From assembly GCA_965644315.1 (NCBI GenBank), contig CBFFRQ010000013.1, positions 806,001-870,000 on the forward strand: DNA of 64,000 nucleotides, in the 5' to 3' direction. The number at the start of each line of letters is the position of its first letter. Within the stretch, counting starts at the first letter, position 1. Below, in pieces: positions 40,401-52,042 of this stretch. The DNA comes from Caecitellus pseudoparvulus. Lineage: Eukaryota > Bigyra: Bicosoecida. Made by a program: the position numbers and the translations under genes. The notes under the pieces are model-generated. The model saw only the letters and a list, made by a program, of their open reading frames with translations. It had not been told where the DNA came from and did not search any database.

Positions 40401-43400
40401 GGGGGCACCCCACGTACGTGCAGGCGGACAACAAGTTCAAGACGGTGCGGGAGATGGCGGAGACGAAGGGGCGCCTGACCAAGGGCCTGGACTTGGGGGA
40501 CAAGGGCATGATCATGGCTGCCCTGGCCAAGGCAGACGAGCTGAAGGCACAGTGGGGTGACTTCATCAAGCCAGAAGACCGTGCCCGTGTGGAGAGTGTC
40601 CTGAAGGTCATCGCAGCGGAAGAAGCCACCCTGTCTGCCGTAGTGGCAGCCCTGTCCAGTGGCGCCATCGCTGGCTCCGTGGGCTCTGTGGACGTGTCGT
40701 CCGTGTCCACGGGCGAGTTGGACCTGGCCTTGGCCAAGGCCAACCAGACTGAGATCCGCACGGCTGCGGGTAAGCATCTGCTGGAGAGCGCCAAGTGCGT
40801 GCGCCGCATGCGCCAGGGCTTCGTGGCGACGGCTGCTGCCGATTCGGACGGCAACTGGGCTGCCACCGAGGCGGCTGTGAACGAGTGCGTGAACCTGCAC
40901 AAGGCTGAGACGTTTGCGCCAGCCGCTCTGGACGAGCTGCGCCTGGCGGCGGCAGAGGTGCGTGACCGGCGGGTGGCGCGGCGTCTGGCCAAGGCCATGC
41001 GTGTGGGCGCTGCAGCGGGGTCTGTGGGCAGTCTGGCCATGGAGAGTGTTGAGTTCGGGCACCTGCAGACGCATGTGACGGAGTTCGAGGAGCACAAGAA
41101 GCTCACCAGTGGCTCTGCTGCGGGGGCCGGCGCCGCCGCGCTGCCCCTTGCAGACGAGGAGGATGAGGACTCCCCTGAGAGCCGGGACCTGCTCAACGGT
41201 CCAGCTGCGCGCAAGGCGCCGTACTCCGCCAAGGTGCAGCGCCTGTACGACTCGGTGGCGCTGCTGCTGAAGTTGCGCAAGGCCATGAAGAAGAAGGACT
41301 GGTCTGGCATTCGCCGTGCCTGCACAGAGGCCCAGGCGCAGGGCGTGACGCCAGAGGCGCAGCCTGAGTTCGACATGGCTCAGGACGAACACAACAACCA
41401 CACCATCGTGTTCGGCCTGTCGGATGCGCTCAAGGCCGGCATGGCCGAGGGCGCCGTGGGGGACCTGGACACAGACGTCATCGAGACGGACAAGTTGGCG
41501 GGGCAGATCGAGGTGGCGACATCCCTGGGGCCAAAGACGGGCCAGGCAAAGGCGCTGCTGGCGGTGGCGGGCGTCATCCTGGAGGTGCGCCGCACCATGC
41601 AGGACCACGACTGGGACGAGCTGGGCGACATCGTCAAGCGTGCCGCCACCGTGGACAAGGCTCACATTCCCGAGGTCACCCAGCGAGAGCTGCAGGTGGC
41701 GCGGTGGGAGAGCGAGAACGTGGAGATCGTGGACTCCCTGAACGAGGCCCTCGCAGAGGGCGCCGCCTCTGGCGCGGTGGGGGAGGTGGACCTCGCTGCC
41801 GTGGACCTGCGGGGGTTGAAGGATGCCCTGACCAAGGTGGACCGCCTGGGCTGCCGCACGAAGGAGGCCTCCTGGCTGCGGGAAGTGGCCACAGCGGTGC
41901 TGGACCTGCGAGCGGCCTTCCGCGGGCAGGCCTGGTCAGAGCTGCAGTCCCACATTCTGAAAGTGCGGTCTCTGGACCGCTCCCGCGGCACTGGTGGCGC
42001 CAAGGAGGAGTTTGCCAAGGGCAAGGATGTCTCCGCGACCTCAGGCCGGCGCCTGTCCAAGCGCATGTCCCTGGCCCCTGGCACCCTGACCATGCAGGCG
42101 CTGCAGGGCGGCATGGCTGGCGCCCGAGGCAGCATCAACATGAAGTCGCGCCGACAGAGCGCCGTGTTCGGTGCAGGCGGCATGATGGGCGGAGGCGGGG
42201 CCCGCCCCGCGCCCGCGGCAGGAGCTGGGCGGGCGGGCCCTGGCACTGCCCTGGGCACGAGCATTGACATCGCGGAGAAGGTGTACAAGTTGCCACCGCC
42301 CACTGTGGGCGAGCTGCGTGTGCTGCAGCTGGAGCTGGACAACCACGAGATCATCTCCAGCACCACTGACGCGCTGCAGGAGGGGCAGCCCAGCGGCCCT
42401 GTGGGCGGCATGTCCACCGCTGGCCTGGACATCCAAGGCCTCTCCGACGTCGTGGACGCAGCTGAGAACCGGGGGCCAAAGACGGCCACCGCCAAGTGCC
42501 TCGTGGCCAGCGCCAACCTGGTGCTGAAGCTGCGCCGTGCCGCTGCCAAGGGGGACTGGCGCGACATCACTGTGAACCTGCTGCCGAAGCTGCACAACCC
42601 ATACGCAGAGGCGGCGCGGGCCAGCATCCTGGGCGACGGCAGCGCCTCCGGCGTGGTGGAGGTGGACCCTGCCACGGGCAAGGTCAAGGCGCGTCCTGCC
42701 GTGAAGACCGGCTTCACGGAGGACGGCCGCATCATCCTGCACGAAGCAGCCAGCATCGAGTGCGAGCGGTACCAGCTGGAGGCCAACTACTTGCAGGTGC
42801 TGGACGAGCTGTCTGACGCACTGCGGGTGGGCGCTGCCTCCGGTCAGGTGGGGTCTCTGGACATGACCACCGTGGATGTGCGCGGGCTGGCCAAGGCCAT
42901 GGACACTGCCAAGCAGTTGGGCACCTTTACCGAGCGCCTGCGCCACTTGCAGGCCCTTGCGCGCCTGATCTGGCAGATGCGCTCGGCGCTCCTGGATGCC
43001 GACTGGGTGGGCGTTGAGTCCCTGCTGGAGGCTTCCCGGGACCTGCTGGGCATTCGCAAGCCCCTGCCGCCAGGGTGCGAAGTGCTGGATGAGACGCTGA
43101 ACGAAGTCGCCCTCATGCGTGCCGAAGTGGACAACCGCAAGGTCATTGGCATCCTGAAGCGGGCGCTGTTGGAGGGACGCCCAGACGGGGACATCGGGCA
43201 CCTGAACCTCGCCTCCATCTCAGTGGAGCCACTGGAGGATGCGCTGGAGGTGGCGCTGCGCCTGGGCGCCAAGACGCCCGAGGCCAAGTGCCTCGTCTCC
43301 ACCTGCATCCACATCCGGGCCATGCGCATCGCGCTCATGGGCGGGCAGTGGGACCGCCTGGGGTCTCTTATCCTGTACGCCAATGCCGTCATCCAGCGCG

Positions 43401-46400
43401 TGGCGCCGCCCCCTGCCGCAGGTGCCAGTGCCACGCCTGGGGTATCCCCCGTGCAAGACGGCGTCATGGGCACGTGGAGTGTGGCAGAGGAGCACGTGGA
43501 TGCGCTGGCAGCTGCAGCAGACGCCTCTGGCTCTGCCGTAAGCCGCGCGCAGCTGCGCTTCGACCTGTGGTACGACGGCATCGCAGCAGACGCCGTGCCG
43601 GAGGTGGAGGTCATGCATGCGGAGCAGAAGAACCGCAACGTCATCGTGTACCTGACGGAAGCCCTGCGCACCGGGGCGGCGTCCGGCACGGTCGGCGCCC
43701 TGGATGCCTCCACCGTGGACGTCTCCACCCTGGACTGGACCATCAACTTCGCCCAGAAGGTCGGCTGTGCGACGGTGGAGGCACAGCAGATGGTGGTCAC
43801 GGCCCAGCTCGTGCGCCGCGTGCGGCACGCCCTGCTGGACCGCAACTGGCAGCACCTGGAGCAAGTGCTGACGGAGGCGCACGGCAAGGTGCTGGCTGAC
43901 ATCGTCGCGCCCGAGGTCCGGCTGGCACAGGATGAGCTGGACAACCGGGCCATCCTGACGGAGCTGACGTCAGCGCTGGCGCGCGGCAAGCCTCAGGGCC
44001 AGACAGGGCGCCTGTACGTGGGCAGCATCGAGACACAGCCTCTTGCTGACGCCATCGCCCTGGCAGGGCGCCTGGGCTGCAAGACAGAAGACGCACGGCA
44101 GATGCTGTTCACGGCCAAGGTCGTCGCTCGCCTGCGCCACTGCCTGCTGTCCGGGGACTACAATGAGGCGGCGCTGACCCTGGACGCCGTGCGGGGCAAG
44201 AAGCTCGCCACGGTGGCCATTGCCGAGGTGCGGGCAGTGCAGGATGAAGTGGACAACTGGGTCGTCATGACAGGCCTCACGGCCGCCATGAAGACCGGCA
44301 CGGTGCAGGGCGACATCGGCGCCCTGTCCACGGATGGCATCCTGACGGAAGCCCTGACGCGGGAGCTGGAGCGGGCGCGGGAGATCGGCGTCAAGACGCC
44401 CGATGCACAGCGCCTGGTGGCCAGTGGCCAGCAGCTGCTGGCGCTGCGCCACGGCGTCATGGCCGGGGACTGGGAGCGCGTGCGGGAGGTGGTGGAGGAG
44501 TGCGCGGACATGGAGCTGGCAGACATTGCCGTGGCGGAGATCCAGCTCCTGCACGACGAGCTGAATGACCGCCAGATCACATCCATGCTCACCACCGCCT
44601 TGACCACGGGCGGCCCCAAGGGAAAGGTGGGGGACCTGTCCCTGGACGCAGTGGAGGTGGCGCTGCTGGACGCCGCCATTGCCGCCGCCGTGGACACGGG
44701 TGTCAAGACCGAGGCGGCTGCCAAGCTGCTCACCTCTGCCAAGATTGTGCGCCGCCTGCGCTCCGTGCTGCTGTCTGGCAACTGGGAGTGGGTGGGCAGC
44801 GTCCTGTCCGACGCGCGAGAAGTGAAGGAGGACTTCCCCCTCGTGTCCCTCCGGGAGCTGCAGCTGGTGCAGGATGAGCTGGACAACCGCAGCATCCTGT
44901 CGGCCCTCACGGCGGCGCTGTCTGCTGGCGGTCCCTCCGGCACGGTGGGGGACCTCGCCCTGGCTGGCGTGGACACGGCTGGCCTGGACGCCGCCATCAA
45001 CTACGCCAAGACCCTGGGCTGTAAGACCATCGAGGCGAGCCAGATGGTGGCCACGGCCCAGCTTGTGCGGCGCCTGCGGCAGAGCCTGGTGGCAGGTGAC
45101 TTGGCCCTGGCCAGCGAGATGCTGGACGGCGTCAAGGGCAAGGTGCTGGCGGCCGCCGCCGCTGACGAGATGCAGCTCATCAAGTACGAGGTGGACAACT
45201 GGATGGTCATCTCAGGCCTGACGGATGCAGTCGCGACCGGCGCCGCCAGCGGCTCCCTAGCCCGCATCGACGTGTCCACCGTGGATGTCTCTGCTCTGGA
45301 CGACGCCATTGCGCTGACCATGAAGCTGGGATGCCACACCCCCGACGCCCGGCGGTGTCTGCTCACCGCCCTCCTCGTGCGCCGCCTGCGAGCCAGCCTG
45401 ACGGAGGGAGACTGGCCCTTCCTGCGCCAGGTGCTGGCGGAGGCGGAGGCGGAGGAAGACTCCATCATCGCGGCTGCCAAGCCCGAAGTGCACCGGGCCC
45501 GGGACGAGCTGGAGGTGCGGGACACGCTGCAAGAGCTGCAGTCCGCGACAGAGGCGCAGGACGAGGACGCGCTGGCCTCCGCCCTCGCCCACGCCTCCAA
45601 GTTCTCCCTGTCCACCCACCCAGACAAGGACATTGTGGCGACAGTGGAGGCTGCCAGCTCCGCCCTGGGGCGTGTGCAGCGCGCCAAGGCGGCCCTGCGG
45701 GCTGCCATCAAGGCCATGTCGGCCGCCGCCCTGGTGGACTCCATCGCAGGCGCCGCCAGCCTGGGCTTGACGGGGTCCCTGGTGGATGAGGCACGTGCGA
45801 CGCTGGAGACGGTGGAGAGCCTGACTCGTCGTGCCAGTGGCGCGCTGCGCGCCATGGACAAGCCCGGCATGCAGCAGGCCCTGGCTGCCTGCCAGAAAGT
45901 GGGCCTGTCCATCCCCGTCCTGGATGAGATCCGCACGTCCCTGGCCCTGCCCGAGGCAGAGTTCATGCGCCGGGAGCTGGCGGCAGCAGTGGCCATGGAG
46001 GACGGCGACCGCATCATCACCCTCACCATGCGCCTGAAGGACATGTTCTTCAAGGAGGAGGAGGCGGCAGCGGCGCGGGAGGGGCGGTCCTCCTCCTTCG
46101 CCCTGCGCGACTTCCCGCACCTCAAGCCCGTGGCGCTCTTCGCCAAGCGCCACGGCGTCGCGGACACGTCCCTGGCCGAGGCCATGCTGTCCCACCAAGC
46201 GGACCCCATCCACACCAGCCTCACCAGCATTGACGATCCCGCCGTGCGCCGCCTGGCCGTGAAGATGTTCCGCAACGCCCTGGCGTTCATGGGGGACAAG
46301 CAGATGTCCAAGCCCCTGGTGCTGGCGCAGGAGACGGTGGAGATGGCCATCACGTACCCGGAGCTGCGGGATGAGGCCCTCATCCAGGTCACCAAGCAGC

Positions 46401-46948
46401 TGACCTCCAACCCAGACCCGGCGTCGGAGGCCCGGGGCTGGGTGCTCATGGAGCTCTGCCTGTCTTCCTTCCCCCCCTCAGAGGAGCTGGAGAACTTCAT
46501 CGAGGCCGAGCTGCGCCAGCGCCAGGCCTTACGTGCCATCCGGGTCTTGCACACGACCTTGTATCGCGGGCCTAGGTCCCTGCCCCCCTCCCTCGAAGAG
46601 ATCTCACAGGCCCTGGAGGAGGCCGGCGCGCCACCCCTGCCGGCGTACACACCCAGCAGCGCTGGCAAGCCGTCCCCCGCCCGCTCCACCTCGGCGCGCC
46701 TGCCGTCACCGTCCCCTGCCAGCCCCCCCAAGCCAGCTGGTGCGGCGGCGGCATCAGCACCCTCGCCCACTGCCCGGCCTGGTGCGCCCGTCGAGCGCAA
46801 GCCCGCTGCCCCCGCCGGAGCAGGCCCCGTCTTCTCCCCCGTTACAACGGGTCCTGGCCCACGGCCCGGCGGCCCTCGCCCTGCACGACCGGCACCTGCG
46901 GGTGGCAGCCGGCTGTCGGGGCTGACGAGCAGCTTGGGTGACTACTGA
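37458..46948 (+). CDS. Giant myosin with repeat tail and MyTH4 domain
   Basis: Two exons: 37458-37470 (ATG plus nine bases and one) and 37722-46948, joined via GTGCGT to 3,079 residues starting MAAADFSLASTGASKRHVWV. A myosin N-terminal SH3-like region precedes a full motor: P-loop GESGAGKTE (from 166), switch I NNNSSRFGKW (from 238), switch II DIFGFEIFE (468-476) and an actin-binding HYVRCIKPN segment. One IQ motif follows (VRVLQRTVRGFFGRKRF, about 793). Then come helical linkers, about thirteen roughly 100-residue repeats (about 973-2605), more helical sequence, a MyTH4 domain (about 2780-2945; MFRNALAFMGD, RGWVLMELCLSSFPPS) and a Pro/Ala-rich end. No FERM domain or classic coiled coil is present. 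MyTH4 domains bind microtubules or membranes' partners, suggesting a cargo-linking motor. The class is probably lineage-specific. Confidence 0.95.
40627..45522 (+). repeat. Thirteen-fold ~100-residue protein repeat in myosin tail
   Basis: Units share the pattern L..AL..G...G.VG.L....VD...L..AI..A..LG.KT.EA, then LV..A.LV.RLR..L..GDW, then VLxEA, ending QDELDNR. Units 8 to 13 (about 43630-45522) are the most regular; units 2, 4 and 5 carry insertions. The repeats are diverged at DNA level, so this is an old protein expansion rather than a fresh satellite. Confidence 0.85.
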
Positions 46949-47501
46949 GCACCTCGTGTGTGAAAGACTTTCCTGTTCACGGCCTGCCCCGGGCTCCCTC
47001 TGCACTCCCTTGCCGGCACACGTTGCCGAATGGGTGGGGAGCCATAGTGGAGGACTTGCCGTACCCCCCCCCTCGTGTTCAATGCACTTCCGAACAAAGC
47101 CTTCAAGCTTGCCGGTGCAACAAGTTTCGCCATTTCTGGCCAGCCTGAGACCTGTACAATGAGGACGATGCCCGAGGTCACGAGCCACGGCCTGACCTAA
47201 ACAGCCTTCCCCGCCACCCTGTGGCGGCCTGCAGCACGGCACGTGACGGGGGGAGGACATCCCCACCCCTCACCCCCCCTAGTACACCCCTGCCACAGCT
47301 GCACATCTAGCGAAAGCACTCGCGACACCAGAACCCCCAGCGCAGTGCGCAGGTCCCAGCAAAACCAACCGACCCAACATACGATCGCACACATGCCAAA
47401 CGCGTATGAATCAAATCATTTGTACATTGATCCAGCTTATAGCCCAGCCACAGTCACAGCAGTGGCGAGGTGAGGTTGTCTGGACACACCAAGGTAGGAC
47501 C
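46949..47501. other. Intergenic region after the myosin gene
   Basis: 553 nt without a supported gene. The last 120 nt (47390-47460) are clearly more AT-rich than average and probably form the promoter of the next gene. I see no tRNA or repeat. Confidence 0.5.
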
Positions 47502-48925
47502 ATGGCAGACCAGCAAACACACCAGCACACATCACGATGGGCGCCAAGATTTTGGATTCCTGAGGCACTTGTAGCATTGCAGGAGCTGCAGGCGGCCGGT
47601 GTTCAGGCGGCGTTCGAAGATGCAGTCGGAGCGGTGGATATCGGCGGTGTGGGCCTGCGCGTGGATGGAGCTGTAACGCGCCGCGAGCCTGGCGAGGAGC
47701 ACGATACACTATACTCGAGTGATGGCCGTGAGTATGACGGAGCTGCGCAAGGTGGTGTGTTGGTTGCACGAGACGCACGTGATCGCTTTCCCTGCAGTGC
47801 GCAAGTATTCGTTGAGTAGGGTGCTCATTGATCCGATGATGGGGAAGATGTACGCCGGTACACGACTGACGAGAAAGACAGAGGACGCAGCATGGAGGCA
47901 GGACGGTGAGGTCGCTGTCAAGGCTCTACTAAAGGAGTGTGTGCTGCTGAGGCGGAGGATGGACAATGGGCACGAGATTCCACAAGAGGATGCGCTAAAG
48001 GAGATGGCCGTCATGCAGCGCATCCACGGACATGCTCACCTCATGGGTGCACTGGACGTGCTTGAGGATGCAGAGAACGTGTTCATGGTCATGCCGTACG
48101 GAGGCAGTGAGTCGCAGGGTTTTGTGGGGTGTGTGGCGAACGCATGGCAGCACTGCAAGCCCACCGTTCCCATTTGCAGCTGACCTTCTCGACACCATCA
48201 TTGTCATGCCAGTGCACCATATGGAGGAGGTGGTCAAGAGCATATTCCGCCAAATCGTGCAGGGCGTGTGCCACTTGCACGAGCAGGGCTTTGTGCACCG
48301 TGACCTGTCACTGGAGAACGTCGTCGTCGCGGATGACGGGGAGGGTGGCTTCACCGCCCGCGTCATTGACTTTGGGGCGGCATGGGCCATGCCACTTCCT
48401 AAATACGGTCCAGCACCTGGCGTGAGCATTGGTAAGGTGGGCTACTATCCGCCTGAAGTGTACCATAGAAAGGAGGTGGCCGACGCGCGGGCCATCGATG
48501 CGTGGGCATTGGGTGTGATGTTGTTCCTGATGCTCTTTAGAACACCTCTTTACGAAAAGCCCGTGGCAGGTGATGGATACTTCAATTCTCTACTTAATGG
48601 TGCCTTGCCTGAAGCCATCCGGAGATCGAAGCACTTGGCAGGGCTGGCAAGTGAGCAGGCTGTGGACCTCATTCACCAGCTGTTGAACGTGGATCCTGCT
48701 GCGCGCCTTGCCTGTGGCGAGATCCTGGGCCATCCGTGGCTGAAAGAGGGACAGGATGGTCCTGTGGGTGATGGAGCAGCTGAGGCAAGTGCAGGTGGGG
48801 CTGGCGGTGATGCCTTTATTGATGGGCATGACACCGCTCCCCACGTAGCGGGTGCTGCAATGCCTCACACTGCTTCTGTTGAACGTAGCGAGTCAGCCGA
48901 CGTTGACTTGAGCTTGCAACCATGA
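47502..48925 (+). CDS. Protein kinase-like protein, divergent type
   Basis: Three exons: 47502-47727, 47798-48106 and 48180-48925 (both donors GTGAGT), giving 426 residues. The N-terminal 75 residues are unknown. The kinase fold follows: a loop region without the usual GxGxxG (IDPMMGKMYAGTRL), VAVKAL with the ATP lysine, catalytic HRDLSLENVVV (H218 R219 D220; Ser replaces the usual Lys after HRDL), VIDFGAA for the metal Asp, then YYPPEVY in place of APE, and AIDAWALGVMLFLML. Loss of the HRDxK lysine and a weak glycine loop make activity uncertain; a slow kinase or pseudokinase is possible. Codon use is visibly richer in A/T than in the myosin or MYB genes. Similar divergent kinases are expanded in oomycetes and giant-virus hosts, but I cannot place it. 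Confidence 0.8.
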
Positions 48926-49266
48926 TGTTAGCATGCTAAGTGAGTGAGATCAGATATGTATGACCAAGAGCACGAATTATCGAGCAAATACAGGTCCAAC
49001 GCATGGTCACGTGTCAACTTTGGGGGATACTCGCTGCACTTTCGGGTTCGCACATCCCTGCCACTCATCAAAACTCACATCTCTTCAACTACTTCTCTCC
49101 ACCAACAGTAACACCCCAGTCTGATTCTCAACAGCCTCAAGCCGCCTTCCGGTCCCACTGCTAACGTGAGCGAGCAGGCCACTGCCACACCAGCACCGCG
49201 ACACCCCGCAGCTGTGCACTGCCTTGTCCCCGCCTCACAGGCTTGCACCCTACACACCTTTACATC
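48926..49266 (+). other. Upstream region of glutaredoxin
   Basis: 341 nt, pyrimidine-rich on the plus strand (49060-49110 holds runs of CTTCAACTACTTCTCTCC type). Such CT-rich stretches often mark transcription starts in protists; this is a guess. No gene was seen. Confidence 0.4.
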
Positions 49267-49946
49267 ATGGCTGCTTCCTCCGTCAAGGCAGCGATGGACT
49301 CCGCCATCGCCGACGTGAGTTTGGAAGTCGCACCCGCCTTCCATAGCAGGGATTCCCTGCGGAATTTGTTCACACGCTGCAGCCTAGCTCCAGTCCCGGC
49401 GTATCCAACCCCCACACTGCATGGCACACCACAGAACAAGGTCTTTGTTGTCAGCAAGAGCTTCTGCCCCTACTGCACGAAGGTGCGTCACAAGGCCTGC
49501 GGCGCTGGCGCGTGCTTCGCTTTCGCGGTGGTGACATCACCACGCCTCCATCTCAAGCGCAGGCGAAGACCGCCCTCAGCTCCCTGACATCCGACTACAC
49601 GGTCATGGAGATCGATGGGTATGTGCTGTACAGCCTGCATGCACCCTGCGCACGGGCCTGGCATGCTCACGTTGCTGGCGCACGCACTGCACAGTGACCG
49701 CAACATGGCTGCCATCCAAGACTACATGAAGGACATCACTGGTGCACGCTCCGTGCCCCGCGTCTTCATGTAAGTGCTGGCGTGGCTTCGAGTGTGCCAT
49801 GTGCGCGTCACGCCCCTGCAAGCACTGCGTTGACCCTGCACAGTGGCGGCGAGTTCCTGGGCGGCGGCAGCGAGACCGAGGCGGCGCTGGCGAACGGCAC
49901 CCTCAAGGCCAAGCTGACGGCTGCCGGCGTGACCCTGAAGAAGTGA
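49267..49946 (+). CDS. Dithiol glutaredoxin (CPYC)
   Basis: Five very short exons: 49267-49314, 49435-49482, 49563-49618, 49695-49769 and 49844-49946, joining to 109 residues; donors are GTGAGT, GTGCGT, GTATGT and GTAAGT. The active site is C27-P-Y-C30, with the cis-proline motif SVPRVF (about 68-73) and the GGEFLGG/SE glutathione-binding end, all at canonical spacing. It is a cytosolic class I glutaredoxin, using glutathione to reduce protein disulfides, mixed disulfides and ribonucleotide reductase. No targeting peptide is present. Five exons in 680 nt make it the most intron-dense gene of the window. Its stop is 36 nt from the convergent neighbour. Confidence 0.95.
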
Positions 49947-49982
49947 GGGGCAATGCATTCGGCCACTTGTCGTCCCGCTGCG

Positions 49983-51792
49983 TCACATGACCAGGGCCAG
50001 CGGCACGCAGGGGTGGCAGAGCACCTTTAGGGACTCTCCCCGCAACATGGTGTCATTGGTCATGACGCGAGGGAGTGCTGGCAGCGGGGGCAGTTTGCGC
50101 CGCCGCAGGGCATCCACGGAGGCTGACGTCACACGGTGCAGTGCCCTCCCTCCGAGGGGCAGGGAGGAGTCTGCATGCAACACGGTGAGCCGTTTCGCCC
50201 CCGGATCAAGCGTGAGCGTGAAGGCGATGCGGCGCACCGTGGATGCTTGGGGGACGGCGGGGGGCCGGGCGCCACTGGCGATGGACAGAGCCGCACTCAC
50301 CGTCCTTGGTTCGTGGGTGGGCCCGCTGATCGCCCGCCAGCTGTCGCGTTGGCGCCGAGGGATGGGCCAGCGGGGTGCCGGGCGCTGTGGGGAGTAAATG
50401 CCCGACAAGTGCTGGGCGTCGGTGCTCTCCTGGCTGCTGGGCAAGGCAGCGGCCTGGGCTGCTCCCTGCACGGCCTTTGGTCTCCAGACACGTCGGCGCC
50501 TGCGACGTGCCACAGACTTCAGCTGGCCCACCACTGCGCGAGCGCTGGCTGCTTGTCTGTGCCGTGCCTCTGGCGAGAGAGGCACGTCAGCGTCCTCATC
50601 CTGCTCCCCGAACCCTGCCAGGCGCTGTGGCGACTGCACAAACCCCGCCAGCACGGCCGGAGCCAAGTGGGTGCTTCTGGTGAAGGTTTCCGGCAGGGGT
50701 GCGCCTGTGTACGGCACGCTCCAACGCAGCGTGCAGTCACCCTCCTCGGTCGACACCTCCATGTCAGGGGGGGGTGGGCCCAGCAACGCGCCAGCCGCCA
50801 TGTACACGTCCATGACTAAGTGTATGAGGACCCTGGGCAGCTGGCCTGACCTGCCGCCGCTCGCTGCAACGATGCGCAGGTCATACTCTCTGGGGGTTTC
50901 ACCCAAAGGCAGCAAGGTTTCGGCAGTGGGGGTCGCCTCCAACCTGGTCCAGCGAAAGACTTGCAGCGTTGCCTGGGCATCCTGTGGCGATGCGGGGCGC
51001 GCGGCGCGAACGCGTTGCTCCAAGAAGGCCATGGTTGCCTTCAGTTTGCGGTGGTTCAGAGGGCGGTGGGAGCCTCCCTTCGCCAGCTCCAGCTCCACGA
51101 CATCCAGCCCGTCTCCCCGGTTCAGGACCAGGTGCAAGCGTGAGGGGCTCGCAAAGCACCCAAAAGGGCAGGGGCGGGGGTGGGGAAAGGCGACTTCGTA
51201 TGTGGTGTGCCAGGCGGGCAGCTGTGGCGGGGGGCCAGGTGTCTCCGCCGCCTCAGTCACACGCACCACGGTGAGCCTGTAGGTTCGCACTTCAAGTTCC
51301 GGTTCCCAGCGGGCGTGTGCGACGAGCCAGTCGCCGTTGGCAACGCTCCAAACCTGCAGGCGCAAAGTGTCAGGGGCATGTCGCAGGAAGTGCAGCTGTT
51401 TGCCGCTGAAGAGTGGCGTCTTGCTGTGCAAAGTCACGTGTGGCGTGGGGCACGTGTGTACGCGCCACAGGTACAGCTCGTAGGTGGGCGAACTTGTGCT
51501 GCGGTAAGTGACTGCGGGGAAGGTAGGAACAGTCGGCGCAGGCGTGCGCGGCTGGCTGTCGGGGCTCCCCGTGCGCCTCAAATGCACCTGCGCACTTACC
51601 CAGCAGGCCAGAGCGTGTGAAGCCCAGCAAGACACATTGCCGCAGCGGGCTGTCGTGTTCAGGAGCCAGGGAGGAAATGGGAATCAGACACCGCTGAGGG
51701 ACAAACTTGTAGCCTGGGTGGGCGCCTCTGATGCCGCAGCGGCGCAGCTTCAGTCGGTGCAGAATGCTGCGAGCGGCGATGTGGCGTTTCAT
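49983..51792 (-). CDS. Orphan protein, 573 residues
   Basis: Two exons, 51792-51600 and 51511-49983 (88-nt intron with a GTAAGT donor), joining in frame. I do not recognise the family. Residues about 65-230 alternate beta-type strands (YELYLWRVHTC, LHFLRHAPDTLRLQVWSVANGDWLVAHARW, YRLTVVRV, YEVAFPHP), which could be a C2-like or WD-type sandwich. About 245-330 has KATMAFLEQRVRAAR and a strongly hydrophobic PRVLIHLVMDVYMAAGALLG. The C-terminal half is rich in Arg and Ser with a run of six arginines near 395 and ends in beta-like sequence (RRIAFTLTLD, KRLTVLHADSSL). There is no signal peptide. It shares a 250-nt divergent promoter with the next gene. Confidence 0.65.
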
Positions 51793-52042
51793 GCCTGGCT
51801 CGGTGAAACGCCAGCCAGGGCCAGGCCAACTGTGTCACAAACAGAAACCGCCCCTTCTCAAAACCTGCCACACTCCCTCCCAGCCCCCACTTTCCGGTAC
51901 AAGTCTGTGCGCTGTGCACCCCTCAGACGTGCGTCGTTTGAGCAGGCGCCGCCTCTGCTGTACCCGCGGCGTTGCACCAGGCATCTTCACCAGTCGTCGT
52001 CTGTTCAACGCTCACGCACACGTGCCGCCCCTTCAGTCCACC

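Noticed and set aside
38915-41665. A 916-residue open frame antisense to the myosin gene
   Set aside because: It mirrors GC-rich codon bias of the myosin on the other strand, has low-complexity His/Leu/Gln-rich translation and no domain.
45001-46800. A 599-residue minus-strand frame across the myosin tail
   Set aside because: It is a Ser/Arg/Ala-rich shadow of the repeat region without start context or homology.
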